Source: an uncultured Mollicutes bacterium (GTDB lineage Bacteria; Bacillota_I; Bacilli_A; RFN20; CAG-826). From it: DNA of 64,000 nt. Shown one piece after another: positions 8,789-18,355 of the stretch. A program made the translations under genes and the position numbers. How positions within the stretch are numbered: the stretch's first letter is position 1; the number at the start of each line of letters is the position of its first letter. Location of the stretch: assembly GCA_900540395.1 (NCBI GenBank), contig UQFQ01000007.1, positions 14,337 through 78,336 on the forward strand, in the 5' to 3' direction. The notes below the pieces were generated by a model, which saw only the letters and a program-made list of their open reading frames with translations, was not told the origin of the DNA and did not search any database.

Positions 8789-10189
8789 TTAACCGATTGG
8801 TAATGAATCATCAACATATTTCCATGTTATGTTATTACTATGTTTTGTTTTAAATAGAGATAATGAAACTGACATTGGACCGATACGACCAATATACATT
8901 AATAAAATTAAGCAAAGCTTACTACCAATAGAGAAAAATGGAGTTACACCAGTTGAAAGTCCAACGGTAGCAAAAGCACTAAAAGCGTCAAATACATAAT
9001 CTAAAGAAGAATAAGTATTGCCATTTCCATCAATATACTTCCCCTCAAAACCGAATATTAAAATAATAAAGAAGAGTAAAAATAAGACTGAAAGGAAAAA
9101 TAAAGTAAAGGCTTTTTGAATAGTGTCTTTATTAATACTTCTTCTAAATGCATGAGGTGCTTTTCCATCAATTCCACTTCTTATACGAGCAAAAAGAGCA
9201 AATATAGTTGTAGTTTTAACACCACCACCAGTACCACCAGGTGAAGCACCAATAAACATCAAAACATCCATTAAAAGAATCGAACAAATTTGTGCATCGT
9301 ATAGATTATAAGTTGTAAAACCGGCGGTTCTTGTTGAAACAGATAAAAAGAAAGACTCTAAAAAAGTCATTCCTTCTGGCACATTATTATTAACAAAATG
9401 AGGAACATTTTCACTTAAATAAATTGTAATTGTTCCACCAAATATTAATAGTAAAGACATAAAAATAACAACTTTAGTATGTAAAGTCATCTTTTTAAAA
9501 CAGAATTTTTTACTACACATGTCAATAATAACTAAATAGCCAAGTCCACCAAAAATAATCAATAAGGCAATAATCAAATTCATAAATACATCATCAGAAA
9601 AGGCAATTAATGAAGTATTTCCAAAAATATCAAAACCAGCATTATTAAAAGCACTTACTGACAAAAAGAAAGCGTGCCCAAAAGCATCATCTACGCCTTT
9701 GACTACATCATTATGAAGAAAATATAAATCAAAAAATAAAAGGATTGCTCCAACAAATTCAGCAATAAAGGTAATTAATAAATTTAATAAAAAGATTTTC
9801 TTTAAACCTTTAAAAGACGATATATTCCAACTTTCTTTAACTAGGGTTTGTTGATTCATAGTTAGCCTTGAAGAAATAATTAAGATAAAAGCCATAGCTA
9901 AAGTTGCTGCACCTAATCCCCCAATTTGAATTAATATTGCAACAACAAAGCGACCAAAAATATTATAAGTATCACCAACCGAGCCATTTGGTAAAGAAAC
10001 TAAACCAGTAACGCAAGTTGCTGAAGTTGAAGTAAATAAAGCATCAATATATTCAACGCTTTGCCCTTCATTTAAAGAAAATGGAGCCCATAAAAAAAGA
10101 GAGCCCACAAGGATTACTATCATAAACGCCAAGCAAATGAATGCTATTGGTTTGATTTCAAACTTACGTGCTTTTTTAATTAGTTCCAT
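8789..10189 (-). CDS. ktrB: KtrB/TrkH-type potassium uptake pore protein
   Basis: 466 residues, polytopic. Four repeated pore segments with the filter glycines are visible: TSATCVTGL, SVSAFNNAGFD, SVSTRTAGFTT and DAFSAFATVGLSTG. This is the membrane pore of the Ktr/Trk system and forms an operon with ktrA downstream. There is no Shine-Dalgarno before ATG 10189. A TATAAT (10204-10209) predicts a 5' leader of only about 8 nt, and the start codon sits in a 6-bp inverted repeat at 10188-10203. Confidence 0.94.
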   Translation of the reverse strand: MELIKKARKFEIKPIAFICLAFMIVILVGSLFLWAPFSLNEGQSVEYIDALFTSTSATCVTGLVSLPNGSVGDTYNIFGRFVVAILIQIGGLGAATLAMAFILIISSRLTMNQQTLVKESWNISSFKGLKKIFLLNLLITFIAEFVGAILLFFDLYFLHNDVVKGVDDAFGHAFFLSVSAFNNAGFDIFGNTSLIAFSDDVFMNLIIALLIIFGGLGYLVIIDMCSKKFCFKKMTLHTKVVIFMSLLLIFGGTITIYLSENVPHFVNNNVPEGMTFLESFFLSVSTRTAGFTTYNLYDAQICSILLMDVLMFIGASPGGTGGGVKTTTIFALFARIRSGIDGKAPHAFRRSINKDTIQKAFTLFFLSVLFLLFFIILIFGFEGKYIDGNGNTYSSLDYVFDAFSAFATVGLSTGVTPFFSIGSKLCLILLMYIGRIGPMSVSLSLFKTKHSNNITWKYVDDSLPIG

Positions 10190-10252
10190 AGATAAACATC
10201 TATATTATAAAGGAGTTAAAGCGAAAAAGAAGGTTTTATTATTTTATTTTGT

Positions 10253-11179
10253 TTAAGACTGACTCTTTAAAGCACTTAAAAGTTCATATTTATTCTTATA
10301 AATTTTAACTCCGCTTGTATCAATCATTTTACTATTCAGTAATAAATCATGAAATGGAACACCATTTTTTGATAAAAGCATATAACTTAAAGAAATTAAA
10401 GGAATAATAAAGAAAGATAAAAAGCCTAAAATATATTCAATAATAAAGAAAAAGAAAAAGCGAAAAACAAATTCTTTGGTTGTTAAGCTATAATTTGAGT
10501 TTGATATTAAACCAAGTTTAAATATCTTCATTCCTAAAGTAGAACGGTTATTTTTACTGAATAATGGGATGAAAAAATAAAAGATAAGACTTGAGATTAA
10601 AAAAGTAAAAACAATTAGTAGCAAAATAGTTAAAGAAATAAATCTTGTTGTATTAAAATATTCATCAAAATTTCTTAAAGACGATAAGGCGCGATCGTTA
10701 TATTCATTTGTTAAATAAGTTAGATAAGTATTGTCTGGAACTTGATCAAAAGTAAAAACAATTTGATCATTTTCTTTGATAAATAAATTGTGATTATTAT
10801 ATTTTTCGTTTAATTTACGATTTTCATAATTAGTCAGTTCTTCATTAGTAGCAAAAAAATAAGTATTTTGATAAAAGTCAGTAATTATTTCATCTAACCT
10901 TTCCGCTTGTTCTTTAATAGTTAAACTTTCTTCACTTAGATAAATTGGGGCTTCTTTATCGTTAATATATAAACCGCTTCTTTCTTTTAGATTTTCTTGA
11001 ATAGAAATTGCTTCTTGATAATTTGGAGTAGCGTAAAATATGCCTAAAGAAGAAGCTAAAAGTAAAAGTGTTAAAAAAAGAGTAAAGAAAAAATCAACTA
11101 TAAAGGCAATTATTCTTTTTAAGTCGCTACACTTTTTATATTTAACGACTAGGCTCATTTTCTTCAACCAATAAATCAT
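10253..11179 (-). CDS. RDD-family membrane protein with large extracytoplasmic loop
   Basis: 308 residues. A first helix with an RDD-like start (KRIIAFIVDFFFTLFL, about residues 21-36) is followed by about 125 polar residues rich in Asn, Tyr, Leu and Glu, then a helix, the GMKIFKLGL motif (NRSTLGMKIFKLGL) and two further helices. Same architecture as its neighbour and as the protein at 1-1020. It overlaps the upstream RDD gene by 38 nt from this start; an internal ATG at 11158 reduces the overlap to 17 nt and is about as plausible. It is last in the protease operon. Function unknown. Confidence 0.8.
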   Translation of the reverse strand: MIYWLKKMSLVVKYKKCSDLKRIIAFIVDFFFTLFLTLLLLASSLGIFYATPNYQEAISIQENLKERSGLYINDKEAPIYLSEESLTIKEQAERLDEIITDFYQNTYFFATNEELTNYENRKLNEKYNNHNLFIKENDQIVFTFDQVPDNTYLTYLTNEYNDRALSSLRNFDEYFNTTRFISLTILLLIVFTFLISSLIFYFFIPLFSKNNRSTLGMKIFKLGLISNSNYSLTTKEFVFRFFFFFIIEYILGFLSFFIIPLISLSYMLLSKNGVPFHDLLLNSKMIDTSGVKIYKNKYELLSALKSQS

Positions 11180-12224
11180 CTTTCATTTTATAGCCACTAA
11201 AATAATCACTTAAAGAAGATTTACTAAGAGGCAAAAACTCTAAAATGAAAGAAAATAAAGAAACTAATAAAGAAAAAACAAGTAACAAAAGAACTAAGTA
11301 AAACCCATTTAAATCTAGCATTAATACTTGCCCATAACTTGTTCCACTTGTTAAAAATAAAGAGAAAAATATTGAAGAATAAGTTAATATAAAAACCGTT
11401 ATTGATTTAATAAATAACTGAATTTTGCGAGGTTTTTTAATTGAAACAGGCGTTATTTTCATTGCAATTGCTCCTAGACTTTTATGTTTTTTATTAATAA
11501 AAAATGGAAATATAAATATAAGAATATAACTAAAAATAAATGAAATATTTATCTCAATAAAATTAGCACATCTTATTTCATTACTTCTTATATTTAACTC
11601 ATTAAAACTATTTAGATAAGTAAGATTATTCTCTCTTAAATCAGAGCTGGCTTTTGAAAAATTATTAATAGTAAACTCATAAAAAGTATCGTATTCTTCT
11701 TTAAACACTTGATTATTGTTAAATAAATAATCACCAATATGTAAAGCCACTTCTTCTTTTAAAAGATAATAATTATCAGAAGTCATATCATAATAATTTG
11801 AAGATTTAATATCATTTAAATAATTATTTAAAGTAAAAGAATCATCTTGATACTCATCAAGATGATTTACTTTATATTCATTTAAATAATAATAAATTGG
11901 ATCATTAGTTTTATTTAAACTAGCTAATAAATCATATTCAGTGGTTAGATAATACTTTTCTCCTAAAGTTGTTTTAACACTCATTTTTATATAATTTGAA
12001 GAAGTGATTGTATCAAGTTTTGAATCCTCAATAATTTGATTAGTTGTTGTATAACTTTCATAAAAAGAATTAGATAATTCTTTCATTAGTGGCAAAGCAT
12101 TTGCAACTTGTGAAACTAAAATAAAATAAAAAATAACATTACCAACAACAAGTAAAAAGTAATCAATTAAAAGAGCAAAAACTCTTTTTTTAGTTGAAGC
12201 ATCTTGATGAATAATTTCTTCCAT
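11142..12224 (-). CDS. RDD-family membrane protein with large extracytoplasmic loop
   Basis: 360 residues. The first helix (KKRVFALLIDYFLLVVGNVI) carries the RDD pattern. It is followed by about 175 polar residues rich in Asn, Tyr, Ser and Asp, then a helix, HKSLGAIAMKITPV (the second conserved RDD motif), and two more helices. Its ATG shares one base with the TAA of the metalloprotease gene, so translation is coupled. The two adjacent RDD proteins may form a membrane complex next to the secreted protease; that is inference. Confidence 0.8.
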   Translation of the reverse strand: MEEIIHQDASTKKRVFALLIDYFLLVVGNVIFYFILVSQVANALPLMKELSNSFYESYTTTNQIIEDSKLDTITSSNYIKMSVKTTLGEKYYLTTEYDLLASLNKTNDPIYYYLNEYKVNHLDEYQDDSFTLNNYLNDIKSSNYYDMTSDNYYLLKEEVALHIGDYLFNNNQVFKEEYDTFYEFTINNFSKASSDLRENNLTYLNSFNELNIRSNEIRCANFIEINISFIFSYILIFIFPFFINKKHKSLGAIAMKITPVSIKKPRKIQLFIKSITVFILTYSSIFFSLFLTSGTSYGQVLMLDLNGFYLVLLLLVFSLLVSLFSFILEFLPLSKSSLSDYFSGYKMKDDLLVEENEPSR

Positions 12225-13894
12225 TATCGACTTATATGAAGAGTAATCCCTTCGTCATTCATTGAGGTCACTTTGATTGAGATGTTATTAATAGGCGTGC
12301 CATTATTAAAAGTGTTATGAGAGAAAAACATATCTACTTGATCAGTACCAAAACTATCCCCAGTTTGATAAAGATCTCTTCTTGTTGACCCCACACGACT
12401 TGTTTTAGGATTTTCAGAATATAATGTACGTTCTTTACTAATAAGTCTAACAAGAGCATAATCATCACTTATTCCATTATAAGAAGGAGTATTTGAGTTA
12501 CCAACTAAATATACATCTTCTCTTGAGCCATGCACTTCAACTTCCGGTACAGTGCTTTCACTTTCACTTAAATAATCACTACAAGTATAGTATCCATTTT
12601 GAATTTCGTGTTTAATTAAACGAGCATCAACATGGTAAATAGCTAAACCATTACTAAAAGCTAATGGATAAGCATTACGGTATTTTTTAGTTGCATCAAG
12701 TTCATTTAAACCAGTTGGTGTTTCATATTCTAAAATCAAATATTCACTAAAAGCCGAATCGTTATAATAACTTGAAGGAATAATTAAAGCTTCTCCTGTG
12801 TCTTCAAAAGGTTTTAAAGTTATTGTTGTATCGTTTTTATAGATAACTGTTGGTTCAATCCACCCTAAAGCATATTTTGAAAAAGCCGAGTGGTCACCAA
12901 TATTTAAATCCATCATATCGATTCCACCAAGATAGCCATAATTACCACTATTATCGTAGCTATAATAATCATCTAAGCCAAGCATATGCCCTGTTTCATG
13001 AATTATAGTATGAGCATCATATCCTGAAGATGGTGAATCATCGTATAAAAAAGAAAGAGCACAATTAGCATAACGAGTACCAACTATTTTAATTTCACCA
13101 GTTTCTGTATCAGTAGCTTTTGCTAGATAATTAGTGGTATAAGCCCAAAATGGTTGTGATTCAGAACTCACTAATTTGCCATCAATAACATTATAAATTA
13201 GCCACATTCCATCAATATAGCCATCTTCATTTTGATCATATTTAGAATCAAAAATATCGATTGGTACATCATTTTTTGTTAAGCCATGTTTTAAAATATC
13301 AGTAATAAGTTCTTGTGAGCCACCGACTGAACTTGAACTTGATGTTAAATCTTCTTTGCTTAAAAATTCTGATGCACTCATTTCAGGGGTAAATGGGTCT
13401 GTAATTTCAAAATTAAGATTTAGTTTCTTATAACTTGATTTTTCATAAAAGCTTGAAACACTTTCCCAATATGGATTTGCGCCATCTAAGCTTGAAACCC
13501 CATTAAAAGTATATTCCATCGCATCTAAATAAGCGCCTTCATTAAAGTCAATATAACTACTGCGTTCATAATATCTGATATCGTTTAAATCAAAATTTAC
13601 AGGGACAACTAAAATATTGACATCACCAGTTGAAGGGGTAATTGGACTATGAGCACTTTCGTTAACATCAAGATAAGTAAAAGCGGCTTTATTAGTTCTA
13701 TTAGATTCTTCATATTCAGTTTGCATACCACTGCCATCATCAATTAAAACATGACTAGTACCAGGATTATTACTTGGAACATCTGGCAAAAGGTTGTCAT
13801 TATTAAAACCAAAGATAAAAATTGAGCCGATTCCAACTCCTACAATGCAAACACAAGTCACTAATAAAACAATATTTTTTATATTACCTTTCAT
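12224..13894 (-). CDS. Secreted or membrane-anchored zinc metalloprotease, M6 (immune inhibitor A)-like
   Basis: 556 residues. An N-terminal signal or anchor helix spans about residues 7-30. The zincin motif HETGHMLGLDD (His299, Glu300, His303) is clear, followed by GGIDMMDLN, the Met-turn-like segment. YDQNEDGYIDG near 219-229 resembles the Asp/Gly loop common in M6 proteases. ATG 13894 is chosen because GGGG lies 6-9 nt upstream; a TTG at 13906 would extend it by four residues. It is predicted to cleave proteins outside the cell; its targets are unknown. It sits in an overlapping operon with a GNAT, an esterase and two RDD proteins. Confidence 0.88.
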   Translation of the reverse strand: MKGNIKNIVLLVTCVCIVGVGIGSIFIFGFNNDNLLPDVPSNNPGTSHVLIDDGSGMQTEYEESNRTNKAAFTYLDVNESAHSPITPSTGDVNILVVPVNFDLNDIRYYERSSYIDFNEGAYLDAMEYTFNGVSSLDGANPYWESVSSFYEKSSYKKLNLNFEITDPFTPEMSASEFLSKEDLTSSSSSVGGSQELITDILKHGLTKNDVPIDIFDSKYDQNEDGYIDGMWLIYNVIDGKLVSSESQPFWAYTTNYLAKATDTETGEIKIVGTRYANCALSFLYDDSPSSGYDAHTIIHETGHMLGLDDYYSYDNSGNYGYLGGIDMMDLNIGDHSAFSKYALGWIEPTVIYKNDTTITLKPFEDTGEALIIPSSYYNDSAFSEYLILEYETPTGLNELDATKKYRNAYPLAFSNGLAIYHVDARLIKHEIQNGYYTCSDYLSESESTVPEVEVHGSREDVYLVGNSNTPSYNGISDDYALVRLISKERTLYSENPKTSRVGSTRRDLYQTGDSFGTDQVDMFFSHNTFNNGTPINNISIKVTSMNDEGITLHISR

Positions 13895-13895
13895 G

Positions 13896-14807
13896 CTAAT
13901 CCCCAATAATTTCTTTAAATTTATTTATTACATAATTGTTATAATCTATTGATTTTTCTCGGTCATAGAAACTTACTTCAAAGACATGAGGTTCATTTTC
14001 ATACATCTTAAAGTTAACATTTACGCCATGTTTTTTAAGTTCTTCATAAGTTTTAATTGTTTGATTTTTAAAACCATCATCACTAGAAGAAACAATAGAT
14101 ATAAATGGATAAGTTGATTTATTAATTACATCATCTAAAGAAGAATTGTAATATAACGCCTTCTTTTTATATCTTCTACCAAAAAAAGCACTCATTAAGC
14201 AGACATGAGCAATTTTAGTTCCTTTAGCATTAAAGATTTCTTTTAAAAATGGAACTGGATGTTCTAAATTCATCATTTTAAATTTAATATTAAATGGGAC
14301 AACTTCATAAAGTTTTTGAAGATCTTCATTTTGATTAATAGCATTTATTAAAAGCGCTAAATGTCCACCAGCGCTATCACCAGTTAATAAAACATTATCA
14401 AAAGAAATATTTAATTCGTCTTTATTTTTTTCAATGTAATTAAAAAAATGAAACAAGTCTTTAACAATGCCTTTTAAATTAGTTCTTAAAAGTAAACGAT
14501 AAGACATTGATAAAACAACCATTCCTTTAGAAGCATAATATGCATTATGGAATCTATTTAAATCTTTATCGCCATAAATCCATCCACCACCATGGATATC
14601 AATCATTAAAGGTAATTTTTTAGTATCAACTACATTATCAGGATAATACATGTTAAAAAGATGGTATTTATTTTTACCCTTTAAATATCTAATGTCGTTA
14701 ACTGCTTTGACTCCATCGATATGTTTCAAATTCTTAAAATTAGCTTCGTCGTTTTTCTTCATCTTTTTAGCTAAATATGTTGAATAAGTTTTAAATAGAA
14801 CAGACAT
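13896..14807 (-). CDS. Alpha/beta hydrolase (HSL-type esterase/lipase)
   Basis: 303 residues. Oxyanion-hole motif HGGGWIYGD and nucleophile elbow GDSAGG are typical of hormone-sensitive-lipase-like esterases. DDGF and NEPHVFE provide the likely Asp and His of the triad. The ATG at 14807 is preferred over 14819 because GGAG lies six bases before it. No signal peptide is seen, so it is probably cytoplasmic, acting on carboxyl esters. It overlaps the GNAT gene upstream and almost touches the protease gene downstream. Confidence 0.88.
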   Translation of the reverse strand: MSVLFKTYSTYLAKKMKKNDEANFKNLKHIDGVKAVNDIRYLKGKNKYHLFNMYYPDNVVDTKKLPLMIDIHGGGWIYGDKDLNRFHNAYYASKGMVVLSMSYRLLLRTNLKGIVKDLFHFFNYIEKNKDELNISFDNVLLTGDSAGGHLALLINAINQNEDLQKLYEVVPFNIKFKMMNLEHPVPFLKEIFNAKGTKIAHVCLMSAFFGRRYKKKALYYNSSLDDVINKSTYPFISIVSSSDDGFKNQTIKTYEELKKHGVNVNFKMYENEPHVFEVSFYDREKSIDYNNYVINKFKEIIGD

Positions 14808-15096
14808 TATTTTCTCCATTAATTAATACAACTTTAACGCCGTTATATTGGTTTTTATTTTTGAGAAAATAATTTTGAGAATATGAACAAATTATCTTTA
14901 TTTCATCAACGCCTTTATTAGCATAATTAAAAATATATTCATTTAAGGCTTTAGCTACGCCTTTCCCACGTGTGTTTTCATAAACTACCGTCGAGATTAT
15001 AGTCAAAACATTATTTTCTAAAGAATATTTTAAAAATCCTAAACATTCATTATTTTCATAAGCTTCAATCTTTTCTTTTTTAACTAATATTTCCAT
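14791..15096 (-). CDS. Small GNAT-type N-acetyltransferase (YjdJ-like)
   Basis: 101 residues. The acetyl-CoA loop is visible as TRGKGVAKALNEYIFNYA, preceded by the GNAT strand-rich region (LGFLKYSLENNVLTIIST). Length fits the short GCN5-related group similar to YjdJ. The ribosome site is a GGGGG run about 10 nt upstream of the ATG. It is first in the five-gene operon that runs to 10253. The acceptor substrate is unknown. Confidence 0.82.
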   Translation of the reverse strand: MEILVKKEKIEAYENNECLGFLKYSLENNVLTIISTVVYENTRGKGVAKALNEYIFNYANKGVDEIKIICSYSQNYFLKNKNQYNGVKVVLINGENNVCSI

Positions 15097-15150
15097 CTTA
15101 TATCCCCCTACTCTTTATTAAGGTGAGTTAACATTTCTCTAAAATAAATC

Positions 15151-15180
15151 TTGATATTACTTCCTGCTTTTTTATATAAT
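15151..15180 (+). promoter_or_regulatory. Promoter of tRNA-Lys
   Basis: TTGATA (15151-15156), an 18-bp spacer and TATAAT (15175-15180), 9 bp before the tRNA gene. Confidence 0.75.
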
Positions 15181-15189
15181 TTTATGGCT

Positions 15190-15265
15190 GGTCCGCTAGC
15201 TCAGTTGGTAGAGCAACTGACTCTTAATCAGTGGGTCCGGAGTTCGAGTCTCCGGCGGATCACCA
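15190..15265 (+). tRNA. tRNA-Lys (anticodon CTT)
   Basis: A full 76-nt cloverleaf: acceptor GGTCCGC pairs with GCGGATC, D-loop AGCTCAGTTGGTAGAGC, anticodon loop CTCTTAA, T-loop GTTCGAGTC, and an encoded CCA end. It reads CTT, decoding AAG. Confidence 0.96.
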
Positions 15266-15278
15266 TTAATTGATAACT

Positions 15279-15304
15279 AGACTTAGAAATAAGTCTTTTT
15301 TTCT
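15279..15304 (+). terminator. Terminator of tRNA-Lys
   Basis: GACTTA - GAAA - TAAGTC hairpin followed by a run of T, 14 nt after the CCA end. Confidence 0.8.
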
Positions 15305-15449
15305 ACCAAAATTTAGGCTTGAATTTTAATTTAAGTTGAGATTTGCAAGGTTTTTAGATTTTTAGTTGATATTTTTTAATCAGTTAACACATCTAAAATC
15401 TATATAAATTTTAAAGTAAAACAAGATATAAATAAACTAAAAAGCACTT

Positions 15450-18242
15450 CTATTCTTCTTTTAAACATTTAACAGGATCTTTTTTACTTGCACTATAAGC
15501 AGGAATGATTGCACTTAAAATACCTAAAATTAAGCCAATGCCAATCAAAATAAACATATGCCGCCAAGTTACAACACAAATATCTTGGAAAGAAAAATAA
15601 CGAGCATAATGCTGAGCGATAAGCATGTTAACAGGGAAAGCTAAAACGTAAGTAAATAAACAACTAAATAAGCCGCTAAGTAAACCAACAATGCCAGCTT
15701 CAATAACAAACATTCTTGAAACATCAAGCTTTGTTGTTCCAACTGCTCTTAAAATACCAATATCCTTAGTTCTTTCTAAAACATTATTGTATGTAAATAA
15801 AACATTCATTGCACAAGCAACAATTAAAAGTACAGCAACAAATATAGATAAAACAAGGGAAACCAAGCTAACCATATTTGAAACGCTATCAATTAAAGAT
15901 GAAGAAATACTAACGTAATATACTTTTTTATTATCATCGGTTTGAGCATCATTAAACTCATCAAGTCGATTTAAGATTTCATTTCTTTCTTCTAATCCTT
16001 TAGGGAAAATTGCAATATTTTGTAAAGTTGTATAACTATTTAAATAACAACCTAAATTAATAAAATAATCATATACATCTTCAAGAGAGCCACTCTCTGA
16101 TAGTTTATCAATGATGTCTTGAATTAATTGATCAATATTTTCAGCAGATAAGTCTTGGAAATTAGACATGATTTCTTCATCGACTAAATCAGCGCCAACT
16201 TTTTTAGCATCAGACAAAAAAGTTTCAAAAGTTGAGGCACGCCAATTTGTAATATTGCCACTAGGATCATGAGAATGATAACTATCCTCAATATAATAAT
16301 AAGAAAAATATTTATTAACTAATTCATTAAAGGTTGATGAGTTGATTTCAATCTCACCATTTTTATAGCTATCTAAATATGATTTAAGTTCATCAATAAA
16401 TGCGTTTAAATTGGCTACACTACTAGTAAAATTAGCTACTACATTTCCACTAATATCACTAGAAATATCACTACTAGCTTTTTCACTTACTAATTCATCT
16501 TGAAGTTCGGGAAGATGACATAAAGCAGGTGAAAGTAAAGTTATCGAATTTTCTTTTTTAGGACGAATGATTCCAGATATTTCAAGTTCAATTCCTTTAG
16601 TTGAATCGTTATATAAATCAACTAGGTTATTTTTAGAATAACTATGCAATACTCGGCTAGAATTTAAAATTTTGTCTTCAACAATTAATGAGTTATTAGT
16701 TTTTTCATATATTTCATCATTATTAAATGCTTTGTATTTTTTGCCAACTACATCGTCAAAAGAAATTGGCTCAACATTACTTTCAAGTTCTGGGTTTAAT
16801 ACATCATCAGTTGTATCGTTAGCATTATAAAAACCCATAGCCTTTAAGGTATTAAAATTAATAGCATTATAGTTATCAACGACTAGAACAATCTCGTTTT
16901 TGTTTTCTGGAAGATGACCATAAAGTAAGTCATAAGATTGGTCAATATCGCCATATAAAACATGGAAAATATTAGTTGGAATTCCATATCCTGATGAAGT
17001 ATAACTTCCTCCAGCACTAACTGTAGTTGTAACACTGCTTATATAAGAAGCACTATTTCCATCAAGACTTTCTGGAAATTCAGTCGTTAGATTATAAGAA
17101 TAGGAGTTTCCATAATTTTCGATATATTCAACAGCAAGTCCTTCTTCAACAAAAGAATCTAATAAAGCAAAATACTCACTTGAATAATTATTGTAAGTAT
17201 AGGTATATTCACTACTTACTGAAACATAAGGATAAATTGCTTGATCATCAGGAAAAGCGGTTGATTGATTAACACTTTGCCAATCTTCGGTAGTAGTTTT
17301 AAGAGTATAAGCTGGTACGTTAATTGGTAAAGAAGAGGCAGTTTCATAACTAACACGGTCACTATAAACAGTAAAACCATTTACTAAAGCTAGAATAAAG
17401 CCTAAGGCAACTAAACCAAAACAATTTGCAACCGCCGAAATTGTTGTTTTTAATTTTTTAGAAAAGATATTTCTAATTGATAATCCCCAAATAACTCGAT
17501 TTGAAATTAACCTTCTTTTCTTTGATATTAAATTAATTGCTTCATTATCTTTTTCTGGCACTTCAACTTTATTTTCTTCACCAATTACTTCGCCATCACT
17601 AAGATAAATAATTTTATCACTATATTTTTCTGCTAAATCTTTATTATGAGTAACTAAAATCACTAAATGTGTTTCACTTAATTTTTTTAGTATTTTCATT
17701 ACTTCTAAACTAGTTTTACTATCTAAAGCTCCAGTTGGTTCATCAGCTAAAATTACTTTTGGATCATTAATTAATGCTCTAGCGATAGCAATTCTTTGCA
17801 TTTGACCACCACTTAGGTCAGAACTCTTTTTATCTTTCAAATCAAAAAGTTCAACCTTTTTTAAAAGATTATTAACCTTTCCTTCAATTTTCTTTTTATC
17901 AGTTTCTCCCCCTAAAACTAAAGGGAGCTCAATATTTTCATATGCGTTTAAATTTTTAATAAGATGATAAGATTGAAAAACAAAACCAATAACCTTATTT
18001 CTAAATTCATCTTTTTCTTCACTTTTAAGGTTATTAGTTGAGACACCATCAATAATAATCTCCCCACTTGTTGGACGGTCAAGCAAGCCAATTAAATTTA
18101 GTAAAGTTGATTTGCCACATCCTGATGGACCTAAAATCGAATAAAAACCTAGACCAGAAAAAGAAAGATTAACGCCTTTTAAGGCATGAGTAACGATGTC
18201 TCCACTTTGGTAATCTTTTTTAAGGTCTTTAATTTCAATCAT
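15450..18242 (-). CDS. ABC transporter: MacB/LolD-like ATPase fused to FtsX-type permease
   Basis: 930 residues. The N-terminal ATPase (about 1-230) has Walker A GPSGCGKS, the Q-loop VFQSYHLI, signature LSGGQMQR, Walker B VILADEP and switch His in VTHN. After a cytoplasmic linker come one helix (about 265-290), a Ser/Tyr-rich extracytoplasmic domain of about 500 residues, and three helices in the last 140 residues (FtsX domain with ERTKDIGILRAVG). Type VII-like transporters of this kind usually work in mechanotransmission, lipoprotein or peptide handling, or antibiotic resistance. The large external domain is typical of gut Bacillota. The substrate is unknown. Confidence 0.92.
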   Translation of the reverse strand: MIEIKDLKKDYQSGDIVTHALKGVNLSFSGLGFYSILGPSGCGKSTLLNLIGLLDRPTSGEIIIDGVSTNNLKSEEKDEFRNKVIGFVFQSYHLIKNLNAYENIELPLVLGGETDKKKIEGKVNNLLKKVELFDLKDKKSSDLSGGQMQRIAIARALINDPKVILADEPTGALDSKTSLEVMKILKKLSETHLVILVTHNKDLAEKYSDKIIYLSDGEVIGEENKVEVPEKDNEAINLISKKRRLISNRVIWGLSIRNIFSKKLKTTISAVANCFGLVALGFILALVNGFTVYSDRVSYETASSLPINVPAYTLKTTTEDWQSVNQSTAFPDDQAIYPYVSVSSEYTYTYNNYSSEYFALLDSFVEEGLAVEYIENYGNSYSYNLTTEFPESLDGNSASYISSVTTTVSAGGSYTSSGYGIPTNIFHVLYGDIDQSYDLLYGHLPENKNEIVLVVDNYNAINFNTLKAMGFYNANDTTDDVLNPELESNVEPISFDDVVGKKYKAFNNDEIYEKTNNSLIVEDKILNSSRVLHSYSKNNLVDLYNDSTKGIELEISGIIRPKKENSITLLSPALCHLPELQDELVSEKASSDISSDISGNVVANFTSSVANLNAFIDELKSYLDSYKNGEIEINSSTFNELVNKYFSYYYIEDSYHSHDPSGNITNWRASTFETFLSDAKKVGADLVDEEIMSNFQDLSAENIDQLIQDIIDKLSESGSLEDVYDYFINLGCYLNSYTTLQNIAIFPKGLEERNEILNRLDEFNDAQTDDNKKVYYVSISSSLIDSVSNMVSLVSLVLSIFVAVLLIVACAMNVLFTYNNVLERTKDIGILRAVGTTKLDVSRMFVIEAGIVGLLSGLFSCLFTYVLAFPVNMLIAQHYARYFSFQDICVVTWRHMFILIGIGLILGILSAIIPAYSASKKDPVKCLKEE

Positions 18243-18318
18243 AATAAACTTTCACTCTTCAATTTATACAAATTTTATCACTAAAACTGTGGTTTTATTT
18301 AGACATTTTTAAAAAATA

Positions 18319-18348
18319 TTCACGACTACAAAAAGAAAGTAATAAAAT
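18319..18348 (+). promoter_or_regulatory. Promoter of the EamA transporter gene, predicted leaderless
   Basis: TTCACG (18319-18324), an 18-bp spacer and TAAAAT (18343-18348), then exactly seven bases before ATG 18356. No ribosome site is present. Confidence 0.55.
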
Positions 18349-18355
18349 AAGCCTT

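Noticed and set aside
10188..10203. Hairpin over the ktrB start codon as a c-di-AMP riboswitch
   Set aside because: It is a 6-bp stem only; the large conserved ydaO-type fold is absent and the predicted leader is about 8 nt.
12224..13906. TTG start at 13906 for the metalloprotease
   Set aside because: The TTGGGG is better read as the ribosome site for ATG 13894, which lies after the esterase stop.
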